From contig NC_089554.1 in NCBI RefSeq assembly GCF_040115645.1, positions 3,224,001 to 3,288,000 of the forward strand: a stretch of DNA of 64,000 nt, read 5' to 3'. The notes below the pieces were generated by a model. The model had not been told where the DNA came from. It searched no databases and saw only the letters and a program-made list of their open reading frames with translations. The DNA comes from Euwallacea fornicatus. Lineage: Eukaryota; Arthropoda; Insecta; Coleoptera; Curculionidae. Shown here piece after piece: positions 11,821-25,000 of this stretch (position 1 is the stretch's first letter; every line of letters starts with the position of its first letter). Position numbers and translations under genes: made by a program.

Positions 11821-14800
11821 TCAGTTTAGGTCTAGATAATCTTGAGCCGCTTCTACAAAATCCTTGTGAGCAGCCATTCGTTGGGAAAGCAAATCAATAA
11901 ATCTAAGAAGAAATAAACAACATTTTTTTTTGACGCTATTGTGTATATTTATCAGAGTTTTTTATAATAAATTTGGGAAACCACGAGAGCTACCACAGCG
12001 GAGAAAAAACAATTGTACTAGTAGATGCAGAGCTGTAATTTTTTCATATTTAAGGGACTCTGAAACTTTCGTAGTTTCCGAAATTCCTTAACCAACCATC
12101 AACAAACTAACAATTATGTACTTACCGACAACGTAGCACTTCATTTTCCTTGATCAGTTCTTCAGTTTCTTTGGTATTAAGATTCAAAACGAAATCTGAA
12201 AGTTTTGTAAAAAGTTACGCATTTATGGGAGGAGTTATTTTAATTCTTTAATATCTAGAAAACTCCAAACGAGATAAATAAAAATGAAGAGAACTTTCCT
12301 AAGTTACTTGACAATACTTCTGAGATGCGTTTCAGTTCTCCAATACCATTATCAACTTCGTTATTTTTAATACAGACTGAACCATTTTTTGGACAAAAAA
12401 GTGATTGTACTACAAGGGATAGAGAGAATTTCAATAAATTCTATATTATCCAACTAACAGAAAAATAATGAATATTAGATACTTACCAAGGAAATGAACT
12501 AATGTAACAATTTTCAAATGTAAATTCGCGATAAACGTGGGGCATATATTTTATGGAAAAAATTCCGTTCTGTTTGTTTAAATAAAACATCAATCGATGT
12601 TGAACAAACCACGTTTTCAAATTTAAATAGAATGCCGCAACAACACAGGAACTCACCCAATTTCTTAGTTTTCATAGCCTCCGATACTATCTTATCATAA
12701 CTCGCTCGTACAACTCCAAATTCGATGGAGAGTTTTTGAATATTGTCCACAAAGTCATCCACCCAAAACAAGAGATCTTCAGAGAATTTTGAAATTACGC
12801 AAAAATCTCTGAAAGGTACCAAAACCAAAGAGATATTAGTGAGATGATCGTGTGCTTCCCTCAACACAAGACCTTTCACAAATACTTACCGGGAGCTGTC
12901 TTTCAGCTTCGTCTCCTTTAAATACAAGTTACATTCCAACTTCAATGTCTCCGAGATTACATCTCTGATTGGCTTCAAAACTATATCGGAACTATCCCCG
13001 TTTTTCGGCAGTTGTAAAAATCCTTTATTATTACAAATCTCAAACCTTAAAAAGGCACATGAACCCCGGTGACCACATACTCTTTATCAATCACTTACTG
13101 GCTTAATATATTGCACTTGGCAAATACTTCAGCAGCATATTTTCCAATTTCGCTGATGCTTAGCTTCTTCGCTTCTAACATCTTATACTGCTTTCCAAAT
13201 AAATTCAAGTTCGCCTGTCTTCGCTCTAAATTGGATATAATCCTGGTTCCGTATTTTAAGCATTCTCCAAATTCTGGGATATTGTTCAAGTGACCCTGGA
13301 TATTGCCATTTAGCTTGTCTTCTTTCAATTTTTGGTTGAAGATATGGACATCCTCTAAAAGCTGTCTGAATTCGCTTGTGGCTTTGATATACTGGTTCTT
13401 AACCTTCTCGCACTGACTTTGAATGTGTTGGATCAAAGACAAATAGGCACATTCAAAGGTTTCTTTAGCACGGCATGAGGAATAAATATAAAAAAGCGCT
13501 AAACGATAAACTCGTTTCAAGTATTTCAAAGGAAAATTGGAGTTGTTGAAGATGTCTTTGAGTAAATTGGGTAACTTTGGGCTAAAGCATTTGTCGTGAA
13601 GCATCGAATCTTCTTTGTAGACGTACAGAATGACGGTTTCATGGCAAATGAGGTATTGCAGCAAAGTTCTGTCGTCGTTGCAATGGATGATTTCGTAAGA
13701 CTTATCATTGCTTTGATTGGGGACTGTTTGGTAACGAAATAGAAAGTGCAAGTCGGATTTTGGGATTTTGATATCCCGTGATATCCAGTCTTTAAGGGTA
13801 CCGAATTGTGTGCTGTCGTTCACCTCATAAGAATAGAATTCTAATTTGAATACTGAGAAAACCTAGAAGTAGTTTAATACTTTTAAATTTGCTCTTATCT
13901 CCCATTAAAGGACATGATCACCTGAATAATTTTTTTATCCAGTATATACTTCAAGTAGTCAAAGGCGCTCAAATTATTGCTAAACTTCCTGTTCCCAGGG
14001 TCCATTTGCAATACCTTCCTCAACCAAATTTCCATGTTCTGTTTGAAGCAAGAGGTCACGAAATTCTCCTTTTTAATTTCAGTGGAATTAGAAACAGATC
14101 CAGAGTTATTAAGAAAAATGCAGATATCGTTAAGATCCTTATTTTTTATTTTTTCATATCTAAAATGCTCTTGTTTATCGCAATTGTAAATCACAAAGCA
14201 ACTAAAAACTTGCTTATGGAATGGTGTGAACTCTGGAAGAAAAGGAAGAACACCACAAATAATTTCAAATACCATGGTGCCCATGGACCAGTAATCGACC
14301 CTATAATCATAATCTTGATTATAGAATATCTCAGGAGCTAAATAATGCAGAGTGCCAACAAAACTTAGAGTTGAATCTTGCAACTCCTTTGCATAGCCTA
14401 GATCTAAAAATTCACAAAAAAAGGAATTATTTTATGACTTAATTGTCATTTATTTAATTGATTTAATAAACCATCAGAGGTACAGGGTCTTCTCCTTATA
14501 ATTAAATAATTTCCAACAAATTTGGAGGGAAAAAAGCGTACAACTAGCTGAAAGTTGTAAGGGGACGATTAAAACCAAAAAATAAGGGATTGGAGAGCAG
14601 GTGTCAAAAAATGATAAAACTTCACATTTTTCATAAAACGCGCCGCATATTTTTTATGTTCAAAATAGCAAATTTAAATATGCAGGATATTTCCTTTGAA
14701 CGGTTCTAGTTCGAGCAAAAAAAAGTATTATTTTTCGAGTGAAGACTTAGCGGTTTGACTATGGCAGTAACGTATATATGTTGTACTTAATCGTCGTATA

Positions 14801-16164
14801 CGAACTTCAGAAATTTTACGAAAAAAAAATCAGAATCCTGCATTAGTTTTAAAATGTGCACCACGGTTACTGAGATTCCCATTAAAAGTTCCTATTTGAC
14901 GTTTAGGATTTAACCCTGTACATCATTAAAATAGCTCAGCCACTCCTTCACTCTATTTCCACCGCATTTGTTACCTATTAATTTATATACAGTTGAGCCT
15001 TTACGGGTAGGAGAGTCTTGAAGCACAATATTGTCTGGTTTGACATCCCTATGAGTGATATTTTTTTTGTGCAAATAACTCAGACCTTCAGATATATCTC
15101 GAATTATCATTCGAACATCCGATTCAGGTAGGCCACACAGTTTTACTGGTTCATTCGTTAAGTATCTTCTTAAGTTGCCTGACGACAAATCAAGCTTTAA
15201 TGAAGGTTTAATTGAGGAAATATAGTCAAAACCACTCTCAGCTGGCAGATTCGCTGAATGTTCAAGATGAAATTTTCAATGAGTAAACCTTTTGATTGTT
15301 ATTGCCGTTCCAGGTTTGATTTATATTATTTGTTAATTTCTGAACTGCCAATTAAGACCATTTTCGACTATTAAGAGAAAATACCTTTAGTACAGTACTC
15401 CATTGAAAGCAGAGGTAGATTTGTAGGGTTGTATTTGTTAATAATATTATCCAAAATAGGATCAAGGCTTTTATATTTTATAATATTGGGATGATCGACG
15501 GACTTGAGAAATTCGACCTCCATATGCCATCTCTGGGTCTGTTTTGCAGATAAAGCAGAAGGTTTCATATATTTACATTTTTTTATAGCTACAAGTAACC
15601 ATACACGTTATAACTATGTTCTATATAGCCGAGCTGGATTGTTCATTTTTTCTCTCGTTTTGTTTGTTTGTTCTCTTATAAAAACATCATTTTTTTAGTT
15701 ATTCAGACATTTTTTCCCCACACACAACTTTTTCCAGAATTTTGAAAACAATGATACATCCCACCGAAACGTTAATAATGATTCCGTTTGAGCTCTTAGT
15801 AAATGGTGAACGTTATTCCTAGTTAGTTTTAACTGAGAATAGCGCGAAATTCCATCACTGCGAAAATTCCTACTTGTATGTGACGCGTTATTCTCAAACA
15901 AAATAAAAGAAAAAACTAAAAATAAAGACGTATATAATCGTTATACGCATCGAAAATATTGCTTTATACAGGGTGATTCTTGGTTGTATAAACAACATAA
16001 ATTACCCTCTATTCTAACAAAAATGGGTAATAACAGAAAACCACTAACCACTCACCTACTGATTCTGACGTTCTCTGATGACGCCATAAGCTAACAGTTC
16101 CAAAGCTTCCCGAGCCTAGAATTGATATTTGCATCCACTCACCTATTAGAGTTGGTTGCTCCAT
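11821..16164 (-). CDS. ird5: IKK-beta (inhibitor of NF-kappa-B kinase), ten coding exons
   Basis: Coding exons, 5' to 3' on the minus strand: 16164-16056, 15588-15385, 15178-14975, 14403-13922, 13862-13099, 13045-12890, 12808-12657, 12409-12308, 12195-12126, 11902-11821. They total 2325 bases, giving 774 residues with no phase conflict (human IKK-beta has 756). The kinase domain has glycine loop GSGSFG (17-22), AIKK lysine 39, LPLLSMEYC hinge, HRDVKPDN (Asp149) and DLG (Asp173). DLG instead of DFG, followed by YAKEL, is the IKK-beta signature. Exon 5 starts at residue 334 with the ubiquitin-like domain (VFSVFKLEFYSYEV); the rest is the helical scaffold/dimerisation region. In the Toll/Imd pathways this kinase phosphorylates Relish or IkB-like proteins. 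Odd points: the activation loop reads LQDSTLSFVGT, shorter than SLCTS-type loops, and the C-terminus (QDYLDLN) lacks an obvious LDWSWL-type NEMO-binding motif. An acceptor-like TTTTTGGCGTAG just upstream of the ATG suggests a separate 5' UTR exon. The symbol follows the Drosophila orthologue. Confidence 0.93.
14404..14974 (-). other. Intron 3 of IKK-beta with a transposon-tip trace
   Basis: This 571-base intron separates the exon ending in KLI from the one beginning DLGYAKEL. It contains TAACCCTGTACATC near 14922-14935, like the tips of other elements here. No complete inverted partner was found. Confidence 0.5.
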
Positions 16165-18500
16165 GTCACTGTTTAGTGAATGGTTCGAATCTACGCCAAA
16201 AATTATTAAGCATAAAAAAATCATAGGTTTAATGGTTATTTAAAAAAATTGAGATCGCAAACAGATATAGCAGGTTCTTATTTTAAAACTGATATTATGG
16301 AATTAAGTGGTTTGTGAACCAATTTTTAATGTTTTCCCTTATAATTTGAAATCGATGTTATTTCTAAGAGATGCAGAATGCCCTCTATACACAGGATCTT
16401 CTAAAAAGATTCCAAAATTTTTTCTTTGAATCATTAAATCGCGCACCCGTTGTAAGATATGCAGATCTTGTAACACGAAAAGAGAGGCCGCTATTACTCT
16501 CCCCAACAGTTTCACGTGGATGACTACAGCAATTTCATATACCAACGACCCAACGACTTAATGTACTCGCAGGGGAAAAATCCAACCGGCTTAAATCGCA
16601 ACTTCACGTCGGCCACCTGATAGGTCCACCTCTTTTCATCCATCACTCATAAAAATGTTGGTTCCATCATACTAGAGTCACATTCTATTGAATATACTCA
16701 TAAGAGTGTGTCCATTGTCCAACAGCTTAGGAAGTATGCCTTGCAGAAAATTTAAGTAGATGTTGTTAGTTAGCCGAAATGGCAACAGGAACAGGCCACA
16801 AGTTAATAGAAAATTTATTTTGATTATTGAAACTAACAGTAATAAAAATTGTTTGGGAGTAATTCATATCTTTAAGATAGCGGTATAATTAAAAATGTTT
16901 CATGTAAGACTATTTCATTTTACTTTTAAGACCACTCAGAACTTTTTATAAAAAATATATTTTTTTGGCAAAATTAATAATGAAAAAGATTCCCATATAA
17001 TTTCAATTTAAGTTGACACACAGTATAACAACTTATAACTATATGCTCAGAAGTCCAAAATTATGTCTATAAATTTTACTTTACCAAAAACTTGTATTAA
17101 GTTATATCAATTTATAAACCTGGCTTTAACTGAGATTAAAATTAGACAATAATTTACTCTTACCTTTAATGTTACCATTGATCTGATCAGGGACTTGTTT
17201 AATCTTTAGATACAATATAATAATAAGTGGTGGGAAACCAGTAATGAATATTGGAAAAGCAGGAATTCCAGAAAATATAAAAAAATATGAGCATTTTAAC
17301 TAGCTCAAAATAGAAGCTATAAATAACATCAAGGTAAGAATTATTCTTAATATTCAAAATTTAAACACTACTAGGCTACAGGATAGATTGTAGGCTTAGT
17401 CCGAGAGTAGAATGGATCATTGTGGGTACGTAACGAGGAGCACAACAAAAGTACGGAATATTTAAATTTGCGACTCTGCAATCTATGTGTTATTGTATTG
17501 CTTATCAGATACTCACTAAAATAAAGACAAGTTTCACCAACTTGGAATTTGCTTCAGTTTCCTTACCACTCCACTTGTGATGTGAATATATTAAATCTTA
17601 AAACTCGAATTAAAGCAAAACTATTCAGAAAAACTAAAAAAATATATATAAAACAAAAAGTGAAAGTAAATAAACAAAATTTTATGTAGAGTAAGAAACT
17701 ACAAAATAAAAATAAACCTCATTTTATATTTTGATGGAACGTTTGTCGAAAGGGTAATTGACACATGCTCTGTGACAGTCAGACAGGACAGCAACAATAT
17801 GTGCTCAGACCTACGAACTGAGATAAATAATTGAGTCGAGCATTATAAGTAACGTTTTGCTGTGCTAAAACAAGCGGCAACAGTGCCATGTGAAAAAATA
17901 ATTTGTTCTTTATTGCTGAATTTTTAAGACTATCTTATATTTGCTACACCGGACAATTCTTTATTGTAATTTAAATAGAACTGAATATGTTCTTTATTAC
18001 AGGTAAATATGTTTGAGTGTTTGCTAGATACTCGATCCAAAGTCAATGACTCGAGTTTTGGTAGATCATAACGATCAAAACGAACAAAACGGTAGATCAT
18101 ACTCTAATCTCTGGCGTCACAGATTTATAGAGCAATTGTACATCGAATTGAGAGCAGTAAGCCGAAAACGCTATTAAATTTGAATTTTGACGTTCAGTGT
18201 CCGTGTTATAATAAAAAAAAGGAATAAAATAAAAGAAAGTCAATTGTCGAATACATCAAGCATTGTGAAACTGGGGAAAACGGAAATAGTGACCAAGGAG
18301 AAACAATAAAATTTCTGGAAGTTTTTAAGAAAACTGTGCTGTGTTACATCCTTTTGGGTATTATTCGACATTATTTTCACATTCAAATGCAGAAATTTCA
18401 CTGTCGAAAGTCTTCTCTTTTGCTTGCACGCAGTCACGTGAAAACAATTGAATCATTGTTCAACTGTTTTATCAAAATTTAAGGTCCCTGTTGGTTTTTG
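16165..18500. promoter_or_regulatory. Divergent intergenic region between IKK-beta and Chk1
   Basis: The two genes point away from each other, with about 2.47 kb between their start codons. Both 5' UTRs and promoters must lie here. The region is AT-rich. A transposon-like tip (ATACAGGGTGATTC) sits nearby at 15966, in IKK-beta intron 1. A TCAGTG initiator-like motif at 18194-18199 is a possible Chk1 start. No TATA box at a suitable distance was recognised, and no third gene was seen. Confidence 0.5.
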
Positions 18501-18522
18501 ATTACGAATATTCTCAATTTTG

Positions 18523-18617
18523 GTAAGTATTTTCTCTTATTTTTCTCACACTATCAATTTATACTTTCTTCTCTTCCACTTTAATTCATAATTTTGCTTT
18601 TTTCTAACATATTGCAG
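18523..18617 (+). other. Intron in the Chk1 5' UTR
   Basis: A consensus donor (TTTTG|gtaagtatt) at 18523 and a T-rich tract ending ATTGCAG at 18617 bracket a 95-base intron. It ends 20 bases before the Chk1 ATG. The exon upstream is therefore non-coding. Confidence 0.6.
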
Positions 18618-18637
18618 CTTTTCTTGCTTTAACCAAA

Positions 18638-21050
18638 ATGGAAACCACCACATTTGTCGAAGACTGGCTGTGTTATGATCCTATCCTTGGAGAAGGAGCA
18701 TATGGAGAGTAAGTTTATATTGAATGATATTTTCTTAATTGATCAATGTCAATTCAAAGATACTTCAATAGAGGGTATGCAAGCAACTTTCCAACTAAAA
18801 AGAAATTTTAAAATTGAGGAGTCCTAAGTGTATGACAAGTAACTTTATGATGAATCAGATTCTGTTCAACACAAAACAAACATTTAATTAGCACACTGCA
18901 GACATGCATGAGTTCACAGAAATCATTGTTTTCATTTTAAGATTGTTCCAGAGAACTCAAACTTCCATTATATTCAAGATTGGTCATTTTTAAGTCAACA
19001 ACTAAGTAAAATACAAGAAAAACATAAATTTCCCTCTGGAGTTAATAGGTCTTGGAACAAATACAGGGTGACTTGAATAATAGGGTTACTTACTAATCAT
19101 TAAGATTTTAAAGATAAGTCAACTACTCTGTAATCATGAAAATGAATTATTTCTTTTAGAGTAAGACTGTTAGTTCATAAGCGAACCAATGAAAAAATTG
19201 CATGTAAGATAATAGATCATGCCAAATATAAGGATGCCAAAACAAATATAGAAAGAGAGGTGATGATTCTCAAAATGGTCAGTCATGATAATATCATAAA
19301 GTTTTTTGGTAGACGCCAGGAACCCACTAGAGAATACATATTCTTAGAATATGCTTCAGGTGGAGAGTTATTTCAAATGATTGGTAAGATATTTAGCAAA
19401 GTAGAGTTAATTTTTGTTAAGCTTAGTTTACATTAATTTAAAGAGCCTGACATTGGCATGCCATCTCGCAATGCTCAGTTTTTCATGAAAAATCTCTTGT
19501 GTGGCCTCAACTATCTTCACATGAAAGGAATCACACATAGAGATATAAAGCCAGAAAATTTATTGATAGATGGGAATGGCATTCTTAAAATTAGTGATTT
19601 TGGTATGGCCACATTATTCCGGTTAAAAGGCAAGGAGCGAAAGTTGGACAAGAAGTAAGTAAAAAAAAAAATTAAAAGACTTCTTAGCATTTAAGTTTTA
19701 TTTCATCAAACTCCAATATGCAGAATTAATGATTTAGGTGTGGTACCAAGCCCTATTTAGCCCCAGAAGTGTTAAGGAGACCATACTTTGCTACTCCCTC
19801 AGATATATGGAGCTGTGGAATAGTTTATGTTGCCATGTTGACTGGAGGTTAGATGGCATATTAATAGAAATATAAGATAATTTAGAAGTTTTGCTTTTAG
19901 AGTTACCTTGGACAGATACTACAGATGGAAATGAAGAGTTCTTGAAATGGAGAGAAGATTCCTACTTGGCTGAGACACCTTGGTCAAAACTGGGAAACAC
20001 AGCCTTAAGTTTGGCCCGGCAGATTTTAAATGAGGACTCAGAAAAAAGACTGACATTACAACAGATCATGAAACATCCATGGATGCGTTTCGATTTTGGA
20101 AATGGTAAGTTTTTTGATCAGTGAAAAATAAGTTTTGTTGGAGAGTTTTCAATGTTCTCGCTTTGGTATTGTAGCTGAATGGTCTATTTGAAACCCATAA
20201 AGCTAGATTACCAAAGCATGACTGTTGAACGTGGCAGCACTGGATTCTGAATAGATCGTTTTTATTTAGACCCTAAATTGGTAGAAAAAAATAGTAATTT
20301 CTTCCCAATTAGACGATCCGTCAAGTCAAGTAGATGGGCAAACCAGCTATGAAGCCAAGCGTTGGAATTCAATGATGGATTCCGAAACTAAAAACAACAG
20401 GGAAACACCTCAGGTCACTCTATCTCAGCCCGCGATGGCCCTCCGTTCGCCTACTTCTATGGACCAGCTGATCAACCACATAGAAATTACGAAATCTCGG
20501 GATCTTATATGCTTCTCACAACCGACAAGGAACGACGACGTTATTCTTCAGTTTACGCAAACTCCCATCACAAAAGAGAATTTCCATCATTTGGTTAAGA
20601 GGATGACAAGATTCTATGTGACATGTGATTTGCAGAAGGCGCTGGAGTGTCTCGGGTCGGTATTAGACAGTTTGCGTTATTCTTGGAATATGGATGCCGC
20701 AGGCACGGTGAGTTTTTTATAGGATGAAATTTTAAAGTTGATCCCGGCTATTTTATCTTCGAAATAGAAAATTATCGTTGTATTATCGTTGTGTTTGGAA
20801 ATAAAGGTATATTTTTTCTTTATGTTTGCAGGTTACAGTTTCGACTATGGACTCACAAAAGACTCAGCTCATTTTCAAAGCAAATCTGCTCAAAATGGAC
20901 GGTAAAATTTTGATGGATTTCCGACTATCCAAAGGCTGTGGTTTAGAATTTAAGAAAAAATTCCTAAAGCTGAAAAGCTGTTTATGGAATATAGTGGAGA
21001 AGCCGGATATTGTGTCCGATGCTTCATCGTGTTCCTCCTCGGTGCCATAA
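18638..21050 (+). CDS. grp: Checkpoint kinase 1 (Chk1), seven coding exons
   Basis: Exons 18638-18708, 19160-19383, 19444-19654, 19738-19847, 19901-20104, 20313-20707 and 20832-21050 total 1434 bases, giving 477 residues (human Chk1 has 476). The N-terminus FVEDWLCYDPILGEGAYGEV is the family's. Seen: glycine loop GEGAYG (18-23), ACK lysine 40, EYASGGELF hinge, HRDIKPEN (Asp132), SDFGMATLF (Asp150), CGTKPYLAPE, and TGELPW. The tail holds SQ sites at Ser311 and Ser342 (CFSQPT, matching human Ser345), CM1 (LVKRMTRF, 367-374) and CM2 (DFRLSKG, 434-440) of the KA1-like autoinhibitory domain. The enzyme is the ATR-activated nuclear Ser/Thr kinase of the S/G2 checkpoint, acting on Cdc25. All introns are short (53-451 bases). 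Intron 1 carries a transposon-like tip at 19063. The symbol is that of the Drosophila orthologue, grapes. Confidence 0.96.
19063..19082 (+). repeat. Solitary transposon-type terminus in Chk1 intron 1
   Basis: TACAGGGTGACTTGAATAA matches the start of the TACAGGGTG-ended elements elsewhere in the window. No inverted partner lies in the intron, so it may be a solo tip or a chance match. Confidence 0.35.
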
Positions 21051-21301
21051 ATATGCGAGTTTTAACGTTAATGTTTTTAAATTGTTGCAGTTGGAAATAC
21101 ATCAGACTTCTATAATATAACAAAATATGACATGCTGTAATGGTAAATTTCCAGTTTGGGCGTTTGAGAGCCGATCAATCTGAAAATGATGTGTACGAGC
21201 CGTTTTACGGTATTTAAATTTAGGCTAAAAGTTAGTTAAGGTATAATTCATCAGTAATTATATTTGGGTGGTTAAGTTTACCTGTTGTTAATGTTTTTAA
21301 T

Positions 21302-21307
21302 AATAAA
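21302..21307 (+). terminator. Poly(A) signal of Chk1
   Basis: AATAAA lies about 250 bases past the Chk1 stop, before an A-rich run and a T-rich tract. Confidence 0.5.
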
Positions 21308-22090
21308 AAAAAGTATTTTTGATGATTATTGTTTTTTAAACCTGAGTTTGACTTTTGAGTCTGCAGGCAAGCTCTTATGTAGTCTGTTAAGGTAAGTCTT
21401 ATAAGGAACTAAGGTAATAGAAGTCAGAAATAATCAAATTTTAGTTTCAAATTGTGGAAAATTTTAGCTCGAAACCATCTTATAGAAAGACCAGATATTT
21501 GAAGCAGAAATAAATGTCGAGAATCTTTATCGCGATATTGATCCATTCGATATGCGTTTACTGGTACCACTATTAAATTTGAATTAATGCTCATAAAAAG
21601 GCAATAAATTGTTTATCTTCTTCAATAAACGAGCATACCGTACCATTACTTTTTCGTTATAATATTCTAATTAATACCAATCAACGATGGTTAACATTAA
21701 TCTCAAAACCTAGATTTCCCTTAGAATTCAACATCATGGCTGATTTTAGATCATTACCAAAACCTGACCACAGTCAAGTCAATTCACCTTGGCAAAGAAT
21801 TATTTCTCGCTGAAGTGAAGATAGTAAAAATATGGTATAAGCGGAACATTTCACGGAAGGTGGTCTGCGATCCATTCACTTCACACACTTCTCAATTCTA
21901 CTTTGCTGACGACCTATTCGGGTGCACTAGATTACTAGATCAGGTCAAGCACGGAACTATTACCTACACTTAACTTTAAAATTTCTTTAGTACTCATCCA
22001 TAATAGACGTGTTAGCGGGTGCGGTGGTTATCTTTTATGTAAAATATTGTCGAAACACGGTAATTTGATAGTAATGAGTGTGCTTTAAAT

Positions 22091-25000
22091 ATGGTAATAG
22101 TGTGGGTCCGATTGTGGTTGTTTATCGGATTTGCTTTTTGTCTCTGCAAAGGTATATAAAGAGTGATGGTTAAAAAACCGCAAGTAGGTATTGAAATAGC
22201 ATAGGTATGTCTTGGATAAATTAATTTGTGACCTGTTCCCAGTTAGAATGTTGATGACAAGCAGTAAATAGTTTAATGGACGCCCTTACGTTTACCGTCT
22301 AATGCCAGTTTTTTTAGTGATCACCTGGTACTTATTTTTATTAAAAAAAAAAACTTTGATTTGGAACAATCACAGCAATATATGTATTGTACACACATAC
22401 ACAGTGAGTTAGAAAAGTCTAGAACAGTTCATATGTAGTACACGGTTTTCCAAGTAGAACTGAACTTTTTTTTAGCGTCAATCTGTATTTATTTGCAAAA
22501 CTGAAAATAAAAATTTGCAAGCATATTTTTGGAATAATTGCAGATCAGTACAGCAAATATCAATAATACCTATTCATTTTCACTCTGTCAATACCTATTC
22601 ATTTTCAGTGTTTTACGAATATGAACAGGGGAATGTTGCAGTAAATCTAAACAAAGAAGGACTATTCAAACAATATGAAATTGAATTATGTATTGAATTG
22701 ATAAAACTATTATTGTTTCAGTTGAAGGACAATTCGGAGCTTTAACTGATTTGAAGTATTGGAGATGTGTTCTTAAGAAAACGTATGTGTGTCCAGATAA
22801 TGGCATTAAATATTACTTATATACCAAGTAAGTAAAAATGAAATTCTTATTGTACTCTAATTATTGATTTCCTCTGTTTAGACATACAGGCCGTGACAGA
22901 TTGCGAATAGATATAAGAAATCCCCTTTCGCTGAAATTATCTGGCTTTGATCCGGAGCGAAGAAATGTATTCATCATTCATGGATTTAATGGAACTGAAA
23001 GCAAGACTCCCATGACCATTTTAAGAGATGGTAAGCACCATTTTTGTCTATTTGTTCTACTCAAATACTCCCACATAAAAGTTCAAAAATTTCGTAAATC
23101 CCGTTTTTAACTAATTTTAAGTACATATTTTTTTTATCACCTACATAATCCAAATTAGTCTCCGAGGCTCAGATGCGATTGTACTGGCAAATCGATTCAA
23201 TTAGTTCTCGGATTTTACTAGGCAGGGAGATATAGACATAAAGATTACATAGAGATAAAATTAATAGATAACTGTACACCTGGTCTAATGACTTTTTTAA
23301 AAGAAATTAATGAGTAGCAGGAATATTTGCTGCAAAACTATGAACACATTAGCGAAAATTGCCTCAATATAAGGCTATATTCGTTCATATTTATTATTGG
23401 GTGCTGCGCTCCTTTCACTTATAAATCATTGTCTTATTATTTAATTTCAATGCACTTTAGCTAGCAGGCAAGAGTAAAGATTAGATCTAAAGAAAAGTAA
23501 AAAAAAGCCATAGGTAGTATTTCTCATGTGTTTATAATAAAATAGGAGGTTTGCGCGAATGTCTAAATCATACGAATGCTTTATATACCACCAAAGATTG
23601 TTATAATTAATTGATAACAGAAATTAACTCAATGGATTCAATGTTAAGAATTTTTTCAATGCAAATAGATATTTCAAGCGTCAATTTTTTTGAGAATTTG
23701 AAACGTGGTCTCAATTTAAAGGACCAAATCATCGTATTGAAGTAGGCAAAATGTCTCTAAAGGTGTGGAAAAAATTCAGTTAACTGATTCAATCGTCATT
23801 ACAGCGTGCTTTACCCAAAAATGGCTTACAAAGTAAAAATTTAGCCTTTAATAAACTCCCAGAAAGATATCTTGGGACTATACTCCTGCTAGTGCTTTCA
23901 TTACTGTTTTTAAGAAATAAAAGTGAAGAATGAGATTCAACTACATCAGCCAACTTCCAATAGTGGAGGACTAAAAAATGTCCTGAGTAATAGATGACTC
24001 AATTGACACCATTAAGATCCAACCAGTCCTGTAGACGATTCCCAATAAATATCAGTTTCGGTGTATCGACGAAATTTATTACATGTAGTTGTTGTAAACG
24101 ATTCTCGATCTTACGTGACAAGTCATGTAACATTATGTAATGATATAAGGAGAAGCACAATGACATGGCAGTACTGTCTTTGGCCATATGTAATTATTGC
24201 TCTTTAAATCTTTTTTGGATGTTGCAACCGCACATTAGATTTATGACACTCATTTATCCTTGTTAGGTATAAAATCTATATATAAAATATCAAGAGGAAA
24301 TACGTCATTATCGAATTAATAAAAATTATTTCGAATATACAGGTTTCAATTACGAGTTTTGATTAAAAAACTTGGGCCGCCCTGTATATTATTTGATTTC
24401 AAATCACTTCTAAAGAATCCCGGTTTACGAAGAAAGCAGATGCTTTTCTTTCGTAGAAATAATGGACGGCGTTAGTATACAAATCTGATAAATGAGGGAA
24501 ACCCGAAAGTTAGAAACGTCTAATTTTTAGCCTCGGTGTGAATACGTGTCAAATTTCTAATTTTCGTTATTTGTCAAATTTGAATACTACTATTGTCTAT
24601 AATTTAATAATCTATATAGAGGAAAGTGATTTTCATCGGGAAGCGAGGGTTATTTGTAAGTTTGAGCAACGTGTAGGTGAGCAAGACTTGCTCACCTGAT
24701 CTAAAATCATAGAATCACAGGCATTACTGAAACTAAAAATAACTGCCTATTATAAACCTCATAAATTGATGTTAAGGTAATTTAAGCTAGGTCATTTAAC
24801 ACATTAATCGTCGTCTGTTAAAAGGAGACGTTTCTGCGACTTAATATTCCTTAAAAAGAAAATAAAAGTATCTCCGGAAAGTTCAGCGATATATTTCAGC
24901 GTTTATAGGGCACAACGATAAACTCAGGATAATCTTTTCATTATTCTTAATCACGATTTTCCCTACCTTATCACCAGAGGAGTAATAATAAAAATGTTTT

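Noticed and set aside
13889..14341. 150-residue plus-strand open frame
   Set aside because: It lies antisense to the IKK-beta kinase exon, whose splice phases and motifs fix the true strand.
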